A stretch of DNA of 64,000 bases from positions 29,615,206 to 29,679,205 of the forward strand of contig NC_045139.1 in the NCBI RefSeq assembly GCF_008831285.2, given 5' to 3'. Shown here one piece after another: positions 1 to 12,800 of the stretch. The position numbers were made by a program, and so were the translations under genes. The notes below the pieces were generated by a model, which saw nothing but the letters and a program-made list of their open reading frames with translations, had not been told where the DNA came from and did not search any database. Origin of the DNA: Nymphaea colorata. Lineage: Eukaryota; Streptophyta; Magnoliopsida; Nymphaeales; Nymphaeaceae. Within the stretch, counting starts at the first letter, position 1; each line of letters begins with the position of its first letter.

Positions 1-138
1 GAGCAGGTTGAGATTCTCTGAACCAAGGGCCCAAGCACGGGAGTGTATCCGATAACTATAATCATACGTCCTTAAAAATTTATCACAATCTTTAATATGA
101 AGCTAAACTTTTTCAAAACAAAATACATGTTTTGATAA

Positions 139-200
139 AGAGCAACTTGTTTATGTGTAAGATAATAATATGTTTGTACTAAATCAAAACAAGTTGCTCT
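139..200. repeat. Short perfect inverted repeat (14-bp arms)
   Basis: AGAGCAACTTGTTT at 139-152 is the exact reverse complement of 187-200, with a 34-nt AT-rich loop. Outside the perfect arms the similarity continues weakly. It could be the remains of a very short MITE or a chance hairpin; no target-site duplication is evident. Confidence 0.5.
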
Positions 201-1734
201 CCTGTTTCGATAAATAATTAGAAGTAATGAACCCTTGAAATTTCTCCAATATAATGATTAAAATCTTCAAACGTAAAGTAATTTAATAATAAAGGGACGG
301 CTAAAATGCACCAACGAAAAGTTCAACCATCATTTCTGCAGATATTTTTTTGGGCGATTTTTTGTTTGAGAGCGATATGAGAAGATGACACTGAAGAAGC
401 TGACATTTGTCGGCTTTCCATCCTTCCTTTCACAATCAGAAGATGGAGCTGTGAAAGTACCTGCTTTTTTAGACCTGATCCAGATCCAATAGGCCGGAAT
501 ATACTTGGTCTGATCAAAAAATAGCTTTTCATTATTTTAATTATTTTTGAACTAGAAACAAACTGTAGCACTCGCGCAGCTACAAATTTTAGAAATTTTA
601 GGTTAGAGGGAACAATTTTAAAAGTTTTCATGCTTTAAGGGGTACTAATATAAAAAAATTAATTAATGGTTGACGGAACCATTATACAAACAAAGGAAGG
701 TTAGTGTAGGCAATTGCCCACACCAGTCCCCATATAATTTCGCTACAATAACATGGTACTTGTGGAGCTAGAATTTCTAGGCTCAGGGCCCCAATATATA
801 AAAATTAACCAATAGTTGTACAACCTTTATAGAAATAAAGGAAATTTGGTGGCACTACACCATTAGCTCTCCTCTAAGGTGGTTTGAGTCCTTAAGTCGA
901 ATCAACAATATGTATCGAACTCGTAACTACAAGGTAACAAGATTGTCCTCAAGGCCCTTCTCAAGTCTAAGATGATACAAAAGCATTTTTGTGTTTAAAA
1001 AGAATTTTAAATTAGTTACAATCCTTCAAATTTTATTATTAACATAAAGAATATTTTTGTTTTGGCTAATATAAAAATCTTAATCGACTAAAGTACTAAA
1101 CCAAGTATAAACATAAGCTAAGCTACAAGGTGAGAACTAATAAGGAAAAAGGGAAAGCAATTAATGGAAAAAAAAAAGTAGATGCACCAATTTAGTGCCC
1201 ATGGAGTACTTTTGAATATTTAATTGTTAAGTTAGTAAAAGAATACATTATAGCAACCAGATGAAAAATTATCCTTAACTTCACAATACAAGCAAGTTTT
1301 CCTTCAGCAACCCTCTTTACCAATACAAGCGCCACATAACTATTTCAAAAAAATAAGAAACTCAGTTGTTTGTACATAATTAATCATGTATTAAATTATT
1401 GGATATGGTTAAGAAAGTTAATACAAACTAATGTATGCATAATTTGTCCTTATTGAGGGTGTATTAGTTATTTTTGTCAAGTTAAAACAAACTTAAGTTA
1501 GTAACAACTTAGAGCTATTGGCAAATATATTTTTCTAAAGTTGTGGTGGAAAACTTATATAGTGTTTTATTACAATGTGAAAATGGTTTTTCATGTCACT
1601 AATTATTCTCCAGTCTTCTTGAAATTTCTCTTCATTTTATTATGTTTTCTTGTTCTAACGAAAGACGGAGTTCCAATTTCAACCCTACAAGTTCCAATTG
1701 TAGGGTTGGACAAAACATCTCATAACAAATTTTA

Positions 1735-2045
1735 TGATTTATCTCTTCAGTAGAACCTGTACACGCTTTCCCCTTAGAAACATTGTCGCTTTCGTCATAT
1801 ATTGTTTGAAAACCATGCAAGAGTTTTTCACTGGACAATTCGTTTAAGACAAATTATCCAAACCATGCCTCCCACTGGACAAGTTCTGACGATGATTTAT
1901 CTCTTCAGTAGAACTTGGACACGCTTTCCCCTTAAAAACATTGTCGCTTTTGTCATACATTGTTTGAAAACCATGCAAGTGGACAATTAGTTTAAGACAA
2001 GTTATCCAAACCATGCCTTCCACTGGACAATTCATTTAAGACAAG
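1735..2045. repeat. Tandem duplication, about 158-bp period
   Basis: The block beginning TGATTTATCTCTTCAGTAGA at 1735 restarts at 1893 with a few substitutions and small deletions. A partial third copy of its tail, containing ACAAGTTATCCAA, follows near 2040. The short open frames inside are byproducts of the duplication and match no known protein. Confidence 0.8.
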
Positions 2046-3219
2046 TTATCCAATGAAACTCATTTAAGACAATTTCCACCTACAATGTCATCCATGTAAT
2101 GATTCATGGTATGGTGGGGGACTAACTAAAAGTTAGCCTGGGCCGGTCCGACACTTGAAACCTAGGCGCCAGCCTGGCCCGACAATTAAAACCTGAGCTC
2201 GGTTTGGGCTTGGCCCAATTAAATATTAAAAAATATTTTTTAATATAAAATAAAATAATATATAAATGTAATTAATCGTAATCCGTCCTTTTCAGCCCCC
2301 ATCCCTCTTCTATCCTGACTCCCATCCATCCCCAGTTCAATCGGATTTTCTAAACGAAAGTCATTCTTTTCTCGTCTCTAGGAATGACCCAGCCTTGGCT
2401 AAATTCCATAATTTTTTTTTCTACGCAGCAACATAAATTAAAATCGACATCAATTGCAGTAGAAATTACCTGTGCTTAATCAGATATATCGCAATTAAAT
2501 AATTATATCAAGATTTGAAATATTTATATTGACAAGTTTAAATAAAGTAACTGCTTGTATTACATAAAATGGTGTTAAATAAAGAAATTTAAACTTGTGC
2601 TTTTAGTGCACCACTAAAAGTTAGATGTGCATTTAGAGGAGTTCCATAAGTTTTTGGATTCAGGTTCGCTTTGAATTTGAACTCAGAATCAATGACAGAT
2701 TTGGATCCAAATCACTAATTAGTTTTTATTCCAGTATCGTATGTGACAAAGGATTTGGAGACTACCCATATCCGACTCGAATTGGCATCCCATAGGAGGC
2801 ATTTATTTGCCCGTGGATCTGAGATCCCCTCGCATCTCAAATTTTTTTTCTATACGATTCACTGTTCAAAGAAACAGTGGATTCCATGTGAGTGAAAAAT
2901 GTGCATCTTAAATCCAGGTTTCCCCCTAAAAACTAATGTTTTAAGGTGGGATGGGAGGAGGACTCAACTCAAATCTATGGATTTAAGACCCTCAAAGTTT
3001 TGAGATCACGAACACATCCATACAGTTTTCATGGAAAGAGAATGGATCCTCCTTCGAATGTCTCGACCCAAAATATGCACTGGACTCGGACGTGGATCCG
3101 ATCGATGATGGGATGATCCAGTACCAATGATTGGATCATCCATGATTTGACCTTCAAATCCGGTTCCGTGTAGGAAGATGGAGGATAAAGTTCCATTTGT
3201 ACCGCTTCGTCGAGTGGTA

Positions 3220-3300
3220 GCCACGTCAGCTTAACACGTCGGATAATGGGGCCCACCTCAACGTGGGATATCTATAAATTCCTCGTTCGTCATGGCGCAT
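3220..3300 (+). promoter_or_regulatory. Promoter-like patch with TATA box
   Basis: A GC-rich island contains GGGGCCCACC (3249-3258), an ACGTGG core (3261-3266) and TATAAAT (3273-3279), followed by a purine-rich stretch at 3300-3360 that looks like a plant 5' leader. No coding exon can be assigned directly downstream. It could drive a noncoding transcript or the CCCH locus, whose first visible exon at 5664 begins right after a strong splice acceptor. That link is inference. Confidence 0.35.
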
Positions 3301-5140
3301 GGCAGGTCTTGGGGGAAAGAGGAAAAATCGAAAGAAAAGGAAAAGGGGAGGAAACAGGAGAGCGATCTGCCCTTGGCCGGAAAGTTTTCCGATCGAAGAA
3401 ACGGCAAAGGTGCGCGGATTTATGCTGTTATGCCCGATCAAGCTCTCCTGTTTCTTTTTTACCGTTTTCGTGATCGGAAGTTTTCGAAGTAAGCCGTCGA
3501 GTCGGCGCGTTTTTCGGTTTTATCCTTGTCTAGTTACGTGAAGTTGAGATCGCGTTAGTTTTATGAGCAGTTTGTTAAGATTTTGACTCTTGATAGTCGA
3601 TGATTTCTTGTTTCTGATGCCTTCACGTCGAATTTCGATCATCGTGCAAGTCGACGTTCGCCAGTTTTACTCGCTTCTGTTTCCCGAATTTGTTCGTCAG
3701 GAAGGATGTTCGACGATCTTTGATGGATGATCGTCTCTTCTATTATTTTCTTTCGTCGTTGCCATTGCCTGGAGAAGATGCTCCTTGATGAAGCGGTTTT
3801 AGTGATACTTGTCTTGGCATGAAACGCAATCGGGAAATCAACGAGCTTGTTCCTTTGCACATTCACAATAATCCCGTCGCCGTCGTGTAGCACAGTAGGA
3901 AGATGGAGAGCGTCCGATAGGATGTCTGACGATCTGTCGTGGACGATCAAGACGATGAGATTTGATGTTCTCTTCGTATTCCATTTCTCGCTGCGATTGA
4001 GTAGGGAAGATGTTACACCAGAGAGCGGTTTTCAAACTTCTCTTACAAGAAATTCGATCCTAATTAAAGAGGGAATCGCAACTGACGAACTTGCAGATCA
4101 CACATTCATTTAGTCCTACTTCGTGCAGTTTAGGGCACGAAAAACGTCCGAGAGGATGTTCGACTAGCATAAACGAAGAAAAATATTTACAGATCTCTTC
4201 GTTTTTCTTTTCATGATTGCCATTGTTTGGAGAAGATATTCCTACAGAGTTGTTTTGATCTTCTACAGGTAATGCAGCAACTGTGACGAAGCAGCTTTGA
4301 AAATGGAAATGGACGAGCTTGTCCTTCAAATTTGAGTTCATGCTAGTCCTGTAGAGTCTAAGTTTCGCGCAAGAAAAGTTCCTGTGCAGAAAATTTTTTG
4401 TAAATGTCAAATTTGTCCCGTTCGATAATGGCTACTATCCTTCCTAAATAGAGCACGTCAATCTCTGCGTCGGGGACGAATTTTGCTTCCAAAACTTGCT
4501 CACTTGTATCCATCTTTATGGCTCCAAAACGAGTTTTGGAGGCCGAGATCAACCAGTTACCGCCAGCCATCCTTTGCCTTGGGTTGTCTGTGTCGGCATT
4601 ACATTCTCCCGCCAAATTCGTGGGGTTCTCTTGTCATTGTGGGAAAGTGCAGGGGTGCGATCGTCTAACTTTGGAGTGAGTCTTGCGAGTGACACTCGAG
4701 AGTCGAGTGATACTCTGTGTTATGAGGAAGTCATAGGTCATTCGTGGGTCCAATCACTCGCTTCCCTCTCCACTCTCCAAACCGCCCTTACGGGGCCCAC
4801 TTTGGTCTTGGTCTGGGCTTTTTTCCTTCTCTCACCGAAATTTGTAAGGTGATGTTTGATAGAACAAAGACGCACAAATGTTGGTGAATTTTTATTTCCT
4901 ATTTTATAGGGTAGACAATCGTGAAAATCCCGCTAGCACAATTGGGTTGCAAGGCACAAGTAATAACAGAAGCAAGTGACTCGGTGAGGTTTGGGCCCGG
5001 GATCTAGCGAGGGCATCCTGGTTAAAAATCTTAGACAAGTCTTATGCGGAGATTGTAAAACAAATAAAACTAAAATTTCATTTGGTTCTTATATTTTTTA
5101 TGTTTGGCTCTTAGAAACTATGAGCATGATCAATTAAAAA
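3301..5140. other. Transcribed-leader-like and intergenic sequence, no supported CDS
   Basis: The overlapping open frames at 3246-4850 have no recognisable domains. Partial internal similarity is visible: blocks with GGATGTTCGAC and TGGAGAAGAT words recur near 3706, 3768, 4154 and 4228, suggesting old local duplication. The stretch 4660-4760 repeats GAGTGA and ACTCGAGAGTCGAGTGA words. Part of it may be a 5' UTR intron of the downstream CCCH gene. Confidence 0.35.
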
Positions 5141-5144
5141 GTGG

Positions 5145-5247
5145 ACCGTGATTGGAGCATGAGAGTCATTATCATTTAATAAGAAAATGTTCACACCGTG
5201 ATCGGAGCACGAGAGTCAGCATCATTTAGTAAGAAAATGTTCACACT
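5145..5247. repeat. Tandem duplication, 50-bp period
   Basis: The unit starting CCGTGATTGGAGCA at 5146 repeats at 5196 as CCGTGATCGGAGCA, and both copies end in AAGAAAATGTTCACAC. The copies differ by only a few substitutions. Confidence 0.85.
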
Positions 5248-5290
5248 ACCGTTTTGCCACCTGAACAAAAGGATAGCTTAAAAGAGGCGC

Positions 5291-5447
5291 TTTAACTTGA
5301 TAGTGGACTGATTCGATCATTCGGTGACTTGGTTCTGCCATTTTAACTTGATAGTGGACTGATTCGATCATTCGGTGACTTGGTTCTGCCATTTTAACTT
5401 GATAGTGGACCGATTCGATCATATGATCGGTGACTTAGTTCTGCCAC
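5291..5447. repeat. Tandem array, 51-bp period, three copies
   Basis: Copies begin TTTAACTTGATAGTGGAC at 5291, 5342 and 5393. The first two are virtually identical; the third has a small insertion (CATATGATCGG) and substitutions. The array lies about 220 bp before the splice acceptor of the CCCH locus. Confidence 0.9.
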
Positions 5448-5663
5448 GTGTAGAATACTATGCTTATGGACCCGAACAACTGAAAGGGACATCCAATCAA
5501 AGCACATATTCGTCCATTTTCATGGGAAAGCCTTGCCAGATCAACAGTTCCTGCTTCAGTTTTGTCTCTTGTTTGCTGTTAGAAATATTCGAATAAAGGG
5601 GGGAAAAACAATAGACAGCTTATCCAGTTATCTTATATTTACTCTCTCTTTCTCTCTCGACAG

Positions 5664-8600
5664 GTACCGCTGAGTGGTCGATGAGAAATTGGGAGGACGG
5701 ACAAAATGCGGGCGCGCACCCGTCAAGAATTATACAGCCAGCTGAGCCTGTCAATCAGAACCATTGCAAGCAAGGATTTTATCAATCCGCCTCGGCCAAC
5801 GCCTTCCTGGGGCCTGCCTTCAACGCCTGCCTCGACGCCCACGCGGACGTAGACCCCGCCCTCCTCCGTTATTCTCGTCTCCCCGTCCAATTACCTGATC
5901 ACAAGGCCGTCGCCGCGCCAGACCCAACACGACCAACCCGGACCCTCATCGGCCATCGCCCCTCGCCTATTATCATTCCAGCAACTCACGAACAATCCAC
6001 GCACATCCCGCTCCATCGCCGCTTCCTGTCAACATCCCCTATCTCAACCGGCAGCAACCTTAGCTGCCTGGCCCTTCCGACGCCTGTGAAGATGACGATC
6101 AATGGTAAGATGCAGGAAGAGGACGTGGTTGTCATGGAGGGCGTCCTCGTCACTAGTTCGGCCTCCACTGGAACCTGGCCGAGGTCATCCCCTGCAGCCG
6201 CCGGATCTTCATTGTCGCCAACATCATTGTCGTCGACATCGGTGCTATATAAGACGGAAATGTGCCGGTCTTGGGAGGAGACGGGCGCATGCCGTTACGG
6301 TGCCAGGTGTCAGGTGCTCTATCTCTCCCTCTTTCTGTATGTGTGGTACACTAGATAGACAGCGTCGTGCTTGGCTGGCAAGACAACAGAATTCCTCACT
6401 GGGATTTGGTTCACCCACTGCTCTGGGGATGTTAGGAGGAGAGTCCACCAATACGACGCAACCATAGTTGAACTGGCAAGCTTCACAGAAACGGTAAGCT
6501 CGTCCAAACGGAACTCAACAAACCATGGCTATACTCTGAAAAGAAATAACCGGGGGGCATGCCGTGCACCATTTAACCATCCGATGTCTGAAAGCCATAT
6601 TCACTAGAACCTGCAGGTACCTTAGTTGGGCACAACTGATATTAGTCAATCCCGGGGTCAAACTGTAGGTTATGAACATAACCTATACAACTTGCTAGCA
6701 GTTTCATTCAGATCAGATGATGAGGCGAGATCTGGCAATCTCTTACCTCTTTTTACAACCCGTTAGTATAAATGAGCTCAACTTTAGCTTCCACAATTGA
6801 TTTTTAGTTCATCAACTTGTGTTTTTAATTAGTTTACACATAAAGAAAATGTAGTCTCCCTTAAACGCAAAAAGTGAACATAGTCTGACTCAACAATTGT
6901 AAATTAGTGGACGACGTGTCATAACAGCAAAATAAGTGATGCAGAATTTGAAGTTACAACTTATAAGCACAAGCAGAGTGATGAGATCAATTAGCATGTA
7001 AGCTGTGCAACTTCTTTGCTGATCATTTGTTTTACTAGTTATGTATGACTCTATGCCGTAACACATTATTACTGCCCTAGGAATCTGACTTAAAAAATGA
7101 GGCAGATTCTTATAACAATTGTTCCATGGATCTGGTTCATTTTTTAAGTAGATTCATAGGACAATAAAAATGAGCCGTATATTTAGAAGGATCTGCTTTG
7201 TGTTCCGCTAATTCATTTATTGGACTGTCAATGTGTCCTTGGTAACAACGGAATCATTTCGAGCCAGCCTTTGCTAGCTTCAACTACCGGGCCAGCTTGG
7301 TTGGACCCGTTTCTCTGCTCTTTATTAAGCTTTGATGTGGAACTAATGGGTTTCTTCCTCATATAGCCTCGGAAATGCCCTCTTCTTCCATAAGAGGCTG
7401 GTAGAGTGTGCATGCATTTTATTAGTTATATATGCACTAGCATATGTGATATGTGGTTTTAACAGTTCATTCTCATACCTATGTGGTTTCAGTTTGCACA
7501 CGGAAAGCAGGAGCTACGACCGGTGCCTTCGAGGAACAAGCCTGAGGTATGGCTTAAGAAAACACTATTGTTACTAGGCCTACTTAATCAAACCAATCTA
7601 GCAGAAAAACCAGCGATCTCAACCTTCCTTTTAAAATTGATTTCCGTTACTAAATTTTCTAAAGATCATAATAGACCAACAAATTCATATATGGAATATA
7701 GATATTACTTTGCAAGTGTACATGTTCTTTCTCAGATACGTTCAAACCATTCTTTGGGCATGAGCTAACCTTCTTGGAATATCAGTTCAGTAGGGATAGG
7801 CCAATAGGTATAGTTTTTTTCAACAGAAATTTCAAGTAGCAAGCGGTCCCTTAATTTTAGAGCTTGTACTACCTCCAGATGTCATACCAGGCACTTGTTC
7901 AATCAAATTTGATTAGGAATTTCGTTTCTTCTCCATGTCAGCACGCGTGCTCATGAAACCAAACCCTCTTCTTGAAAAAAAAAAAAGTCAAGTTCATATG
8001 TTTGTTTTGATCGCTAGTAAAGAATCTGTGGGTTCAAGAATCCCTGGCTTGACTGTTTGGCCTATCCCCGCCTTTTAGAAGCCCAAGTTTAAGAGCGCTT
8101 TTTTTTTTAGAAAATACCTAAGAAAGTTAGAAATATGGTATCTAACATCTTCTTTCTTATGGCGTACGACTTGTGCTTGTAATGGCGAATCACAAGCTAT
8201 TTGCTATTGCTTTTTTTTTTGTTATTTTTTTCTTTTACCGTTTTAACCTTTTACTGTTGACGCGTTGACATTGTTTTTGTCTTAAATGAATTCTCATTTG
8301 ATGGACACAACCACCTAAGAAAGTTGGCGAATCACAAGCCTAAAATAGTCTCTATCAAGGGTCCATGCGGACGACAACTTCATGCTAGAATAAAACTTCA
8401 AATGCATAACGTCTGCGGTGAATTTTAAACATGCAGTACAAGACTAGTCATACATTTCTGCCTGTGATGGACCATGATGACCATTCACACCTCGCGACAA
8501 AGTATGAAATCAGTGACGTTTTGAATGAATTGATTTGTCTTCTGCATTTGGGCAGGTGAACATGCCTAGGGTGAGCGCTCAAGCAATCAACACACCTCGG

Positions 8601-8743
8601 GAAGTGTTGCCGAGTGAAGAAGAAAGAAAATAATGCCTCAGACAGAAGAATTTGAGGCGATGGTGAACGCAGTTATGAATCCGAATGCTGATGTGACCCG
8701 CAACAAGCGAAGGCTGCCTGTTTTTGTGGCTATAACAGATCCC
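5664..8743 (+). pseudogene. CCCH zinc-finger locus retaining one finger, possibly degraded
   Basis: Visible exons are 5664-6313 (open from before Met at 5681; a second candidate start is the Met opening MEGVLVTSS at 6136), 7493-7546, and a last exon near 8556-8743. Exons 1 and 2 join in frame across a GT-AG intron to give a complete C-x8-C-x5-C-x3-H finger: YKTEMCRSWEETG and CRYGARCQ, then FAHGKQELRPV. This matches finger one of plant TTP-like two-finger mRNA-binding proteins. The usual second finger is missing: after RPVPSRNKPE the next plausible exon (8556-8633) runs 25 codons to a stop. A family-like C-terminus (RRLPVFVAITDP, stop at 8741-8743) sits just downstream in another frame, reachable with a CAG acceptor at about 8642. 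It is either a one-finger variant or a decaying copy. The first exon's low-complexity Pro/Ser/Thr sequence is typical of the family's N-terminus. Confidence 0.6.
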
Positions 8744-9843
8744 TGAACTCTCTCTCTCTTTCGCTCTCTCAACATTCTTCATCGCCTTACCATTCTTTTT
8801 GCATATCCAACATATAATAGTGGGAAAAGAGTCTGAACCTTGTCGGGAGCATTAGCTTGACCAAACGGTTCAACTCTGGACGGAAACCACAGGGGGACCA
8901 GCTTTGCAGCACTGGATTAGAATGTCCTTTTTCATATACCTAAGATTCTAAAAAAAATGAGGATCTCGTACGAGTTGCTTGGAACCTGAGAGGTCGTTGG
9001 AGTTCCTGTCAGGTTCCGTTTAGCCGAGGTCGACACAGGATTCAACACAAACCTCAGACAGAAGTGTTCCGTTTAGTCCGTGATGAACAAGTAGCTCCTT
9101 TAACTAGAAAGTGCGTTACCGATAGCTGCAGTCATAGCCACTTAGGCCCAGTGTAGAAAAAATAGAACTATTTGTGCTCTCCTCGAGTATTTAGATATGA
9201 TCATAAATTATACCAAACAGAGCTGAGTTAGAGCGGAATCCTTCTCTTCGAATTTCAATTTACTACAACACACGTAGGCTTAGGCAGAAGGCACCCACGC
9301 TTTTTAGATCCTACGCCAGCTGAGCTAAGATCAACAACCTAAGCGATACTACGCAAATTAAGAAACTATGATCAAAAGAAAGATTCATAATGATCATGGT
9401 GAATCCAACAATATACTCCAACTCACTTCGAACAGTACACGAGTTTAAACTAGAGGGGATCCTCTCATGCATCTTCATGATCGTGAAACACGTTTTACCC
9501 TTCAAATGGCCGATCATTTAAGCCATTTCAGGTCGCCCGTACCTGGCTAGACACAGAATCTCAGTGTCTTGGGGTTGTAATTGTGTTCTCACAGGGACCA
9601 GGTCGAATCATAAGAGATGGACATGAATACCTAATTTTCCCCAGTAGGCAAAGCAAATGAAGCGAACAAACTAAGGGCAAAAAAAGGGAGAATTTTGGTA
9701 ATTCAGATCTGAAGGTAATCTTTTTACAAGCCAGAACTTAAACCTAACAAATACTTGGTAAATGACAGAATGACTGATGACCTTATGGACACAAACAGCA
9801 TTAGAGAACAAATCAGAACCGAGAATGGACCTTCAGACATCCG
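8744..9843. other. Convergent intergenic region
   Basis: This lies between the end of the CCCH locus (+) and the stop of capping protein beta (-), so it should hold both 3' UTRs. No open frame resembles a known protein and no repeat was recognised. Confidence 0.5.
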
Positions 9844-12800
9844 TTAGTCAACTCGCAACCTCTCTGACCGCTGCAGAAGCATGCCATCAGGTGGGCGGCG
9901 CAACGTGAATACCATTTCTTTTGTCTTCCCGAAGTAAACCTGTGACAGGCCCAAACCATTAGAAGTTAGAACATTCTTTTTAAAGAAAAAAGCCATTAGA
10001 AAGTAAAGCAAGGCCACTATAAATAATCGTCAGAGGAAAACGTTTACTTGATCCAGCGAGTTTCTCAGCTTGCTCTCCATTTCTTCAATCATCCTTCCCA
10101 TATTACAGAGGTGGCCATCTGAAACTGAAATATCCAAAGCCATCTGCATCAACATAGACAGATCTGTTCGTTGAGAGAGGGAAAAAAGAATACTTGACAA
10201 TGAGAACTTCGAAACTATAATCCTATTTCCGCTTCCTACTTGAAAATAAAACTAAACCATCTCAGGCAATTATTTATATAAAGTTATTTTCTTCCATATA
10301 CCTACAGGCTACACATATACATAGAAAACACGTGACTACCATATTTAACCAAGTATCCACTGCTCTGTGTGCCTGGCCACGCGTGGATGTCATCGTAATG
10401 CCCAATCTATCACATTGCATTTTGGCATAGTTCCCTAACGTGAGACTTTCGGCCTGTAGAGGTGGGAATGGGCGGCGGAGATAGAGATGGGAGGAGAGAA
10501 AAGGGTCAATTGGTTGGGTGGGTATCCAGAATGGACCTGAACTTAGAGACCCTGTCTGGAAGTTTGTGGCATGTGTGAGGGGAGATTTTGCAGACTGAGG
10601 ATAGGTGTGATGAGAAAAGGGTCACTCGGTTGGGTTAGATGGACTAGATCATACGGATACAAAGAATGGACCTCACGTTAGAAACCATGTGTGGAAGTTT
10701 GTGGCATGTGTTAGCGGGGGAGGTTTTGCGGACGAGGAAATAGGTGCGATACGACCCCATGCGCTACATGCACACATAAACTGCTCCGGGTTTAATAACC
10801 CTAACAATGATTAAGGTGCGTCTAAAGGGTGACATAGCATTTTTTTCATATTTTCTAAAGAAAGCTACATTTTCATGGGAACTGTCAAGCAAGAAACTGG
10901 CCTTATTTTCAGCTAACCTAAAAAACACCACAGTTAATGTTTTCTATTTTCAAAAGAAAATACGCTCAGTCCAAATTTTTATTCAACAGTCTTCATAAAA
11001 AGTCTAAAGAGAAATATATATAAAAAAAAGGACCAATAATGGAAGGATTTTTTTCGAAATTTCTTCCCGCCGTCAAAATGTCAATTGAAGTTTTTTCGTG
11101 CAAATAAAACGCCCGGGGTTATACTCGCTGGCGGATAAATTTTCAACTGCCCATGCATCATCAAGACAAGCAGATGAAATTTTTTACGGGAAAAAATAAA
11201 TCACCCGCTTTATGCGTACGAAAAGGAAAATTTTCAGAAAAAGAACTTGGCTCGAGGAGGTCCAACTATTTTTCCAGAGTTCATTCCCCTGCCCGGAAAC
11301 AAAACAGGTTTCCTGGAAATTTTTTCATGCTTTCAAACCTCACTACATTGCGAGTACTAGAAAAAATGTCCCCTTTTCTAGATCTTGCCAAACACAAGAG
11401 CATTTCCAGTTTTCAAGTTACAACAGTATAAATTCAATTTAAATACCATTAAATTTTTAAAAACAAAGCGAAGATATATATAAGGACCGTGAGGCGTCAA
11501 AATGCATATAAAAGCGCCGTCTTCAGTCCGTGAAATCATTTACGAAAAAAACGTGGAAACGTAATGACTAAAATTTGCTGTGACGACCAAAATTTGCAGG
11601 CAATTTCTTCTTCTAGCATACCGTGAGCCAGGACTACACTTATATAACCTTACGAGAGGCATACGCTAAAGTAGGATACGAAATTATACCTGAAGTGAAC
11701 AGAGATATGATATTAGAGAACTATAGAACAAAACAAGAGAAATGTGAAGCAAAAAATATAGCAGAAGCTGGAAAGAGAATTTAGAAAAGCAATGCATGGT
11801 TTTTTTTTGGAAACTTTTGCCTAAGGATATGTGGTGGTGGACCTGCGAAGTCCATCTTCTCGTGCTTCGCGTTGTGCTTTAGGTGTTCCACTTCACAACG
11901 ATGCCTGTAGGCCATAATTACATTTGTTCGAATATGAAAATTTCCAATAAGTTTTTTTCATTAAAATTATTTTTTTTCCTTATTCTGCGGAAGCCAAACA
12001 TCAAAACTGGAGCATTATTTTCACGATGGTTGCAGAGCACCTTTTTTTTTTCATAACCCTGGACCAAGAAACGAAGACGGGACAGCAGTTGTCAACTTAC
12101 AATAGCCAACTTTCAGCGAACTTTTATTCTACTGCTTTTCCAGTGTCCTACGACATACCACTGTTCTCTTCCACGCCTTTCGAGTTATTACATTTCAAAT
12201 CACGCAGAAACGAGTTGCGTCGTCCTTTCCATTGTCATCTGGTTGGATCTGGAGGCTTTTACGGCCGTTCAAAATATGTCAACCCTCGCATCGTGGCTGT
12301 TGTGCTAATTTCGCGCGGTCGACCTCATAAGTGGCGTTTGAATGACATTTAAAAAGGGAAAAAAAAAACTAGTAAAAAATTATGTGTAGGACGCGTATTA
12401 GAGAAAGGTCCTATTACATAAACTACTTTTTAATAACTTGAGGGCTTCAGGTTTTCAATGGTGTTTTGGAAGGCAAACCATTTTTACCTCCAAATTTTTC
12501 AAATTTTTATTTTATTTTGAAGTGTCATCCAAACGCCTCCCTCAAATTACCTCATTTTATTTTTCAATTAAACCATTTTCATACAACTTTTAAACCGATA
12601 CTGGCCACTTCATGTTACATATAGCAACTTGTGTCCTAAATTAGGATCCGCTTCTTATTTCAGACTGCTTCTCAGAATCTCGTTATCAAACGCTAATTGA
12701 TAAATTTCCAAGAGTACCTTTCTCTAGACCCCAATCCTGCTTAATGTATTAATAGTTTCGGTTCTAAGTATTGTTAAACCAAGGACTTTGGACGAAGTAA

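Larger units (their letters stand above)
1..3220. other. Gene-free AT-rich intergenic region
   Basis: No open frame here resembles a known protein; all are short and AT-rich. Visible items are a small inverted repeat at 139-200, a repeat motif near 700 that recurs inverted near 18.97 kb, a 158-bp tandem duplication at 1735-2045, and a patch at 2130-2215 rich in GGCC and GCCCGA words like those in degenerate plant transposon ends. Nothing else is supportable. Confidence 0.6.

Noticed and set aside
4496-4852. 118-codon frame
   Set aside because: Overlaps other equally open frames, has no domain, and the region shows repeat-like internal similarity.
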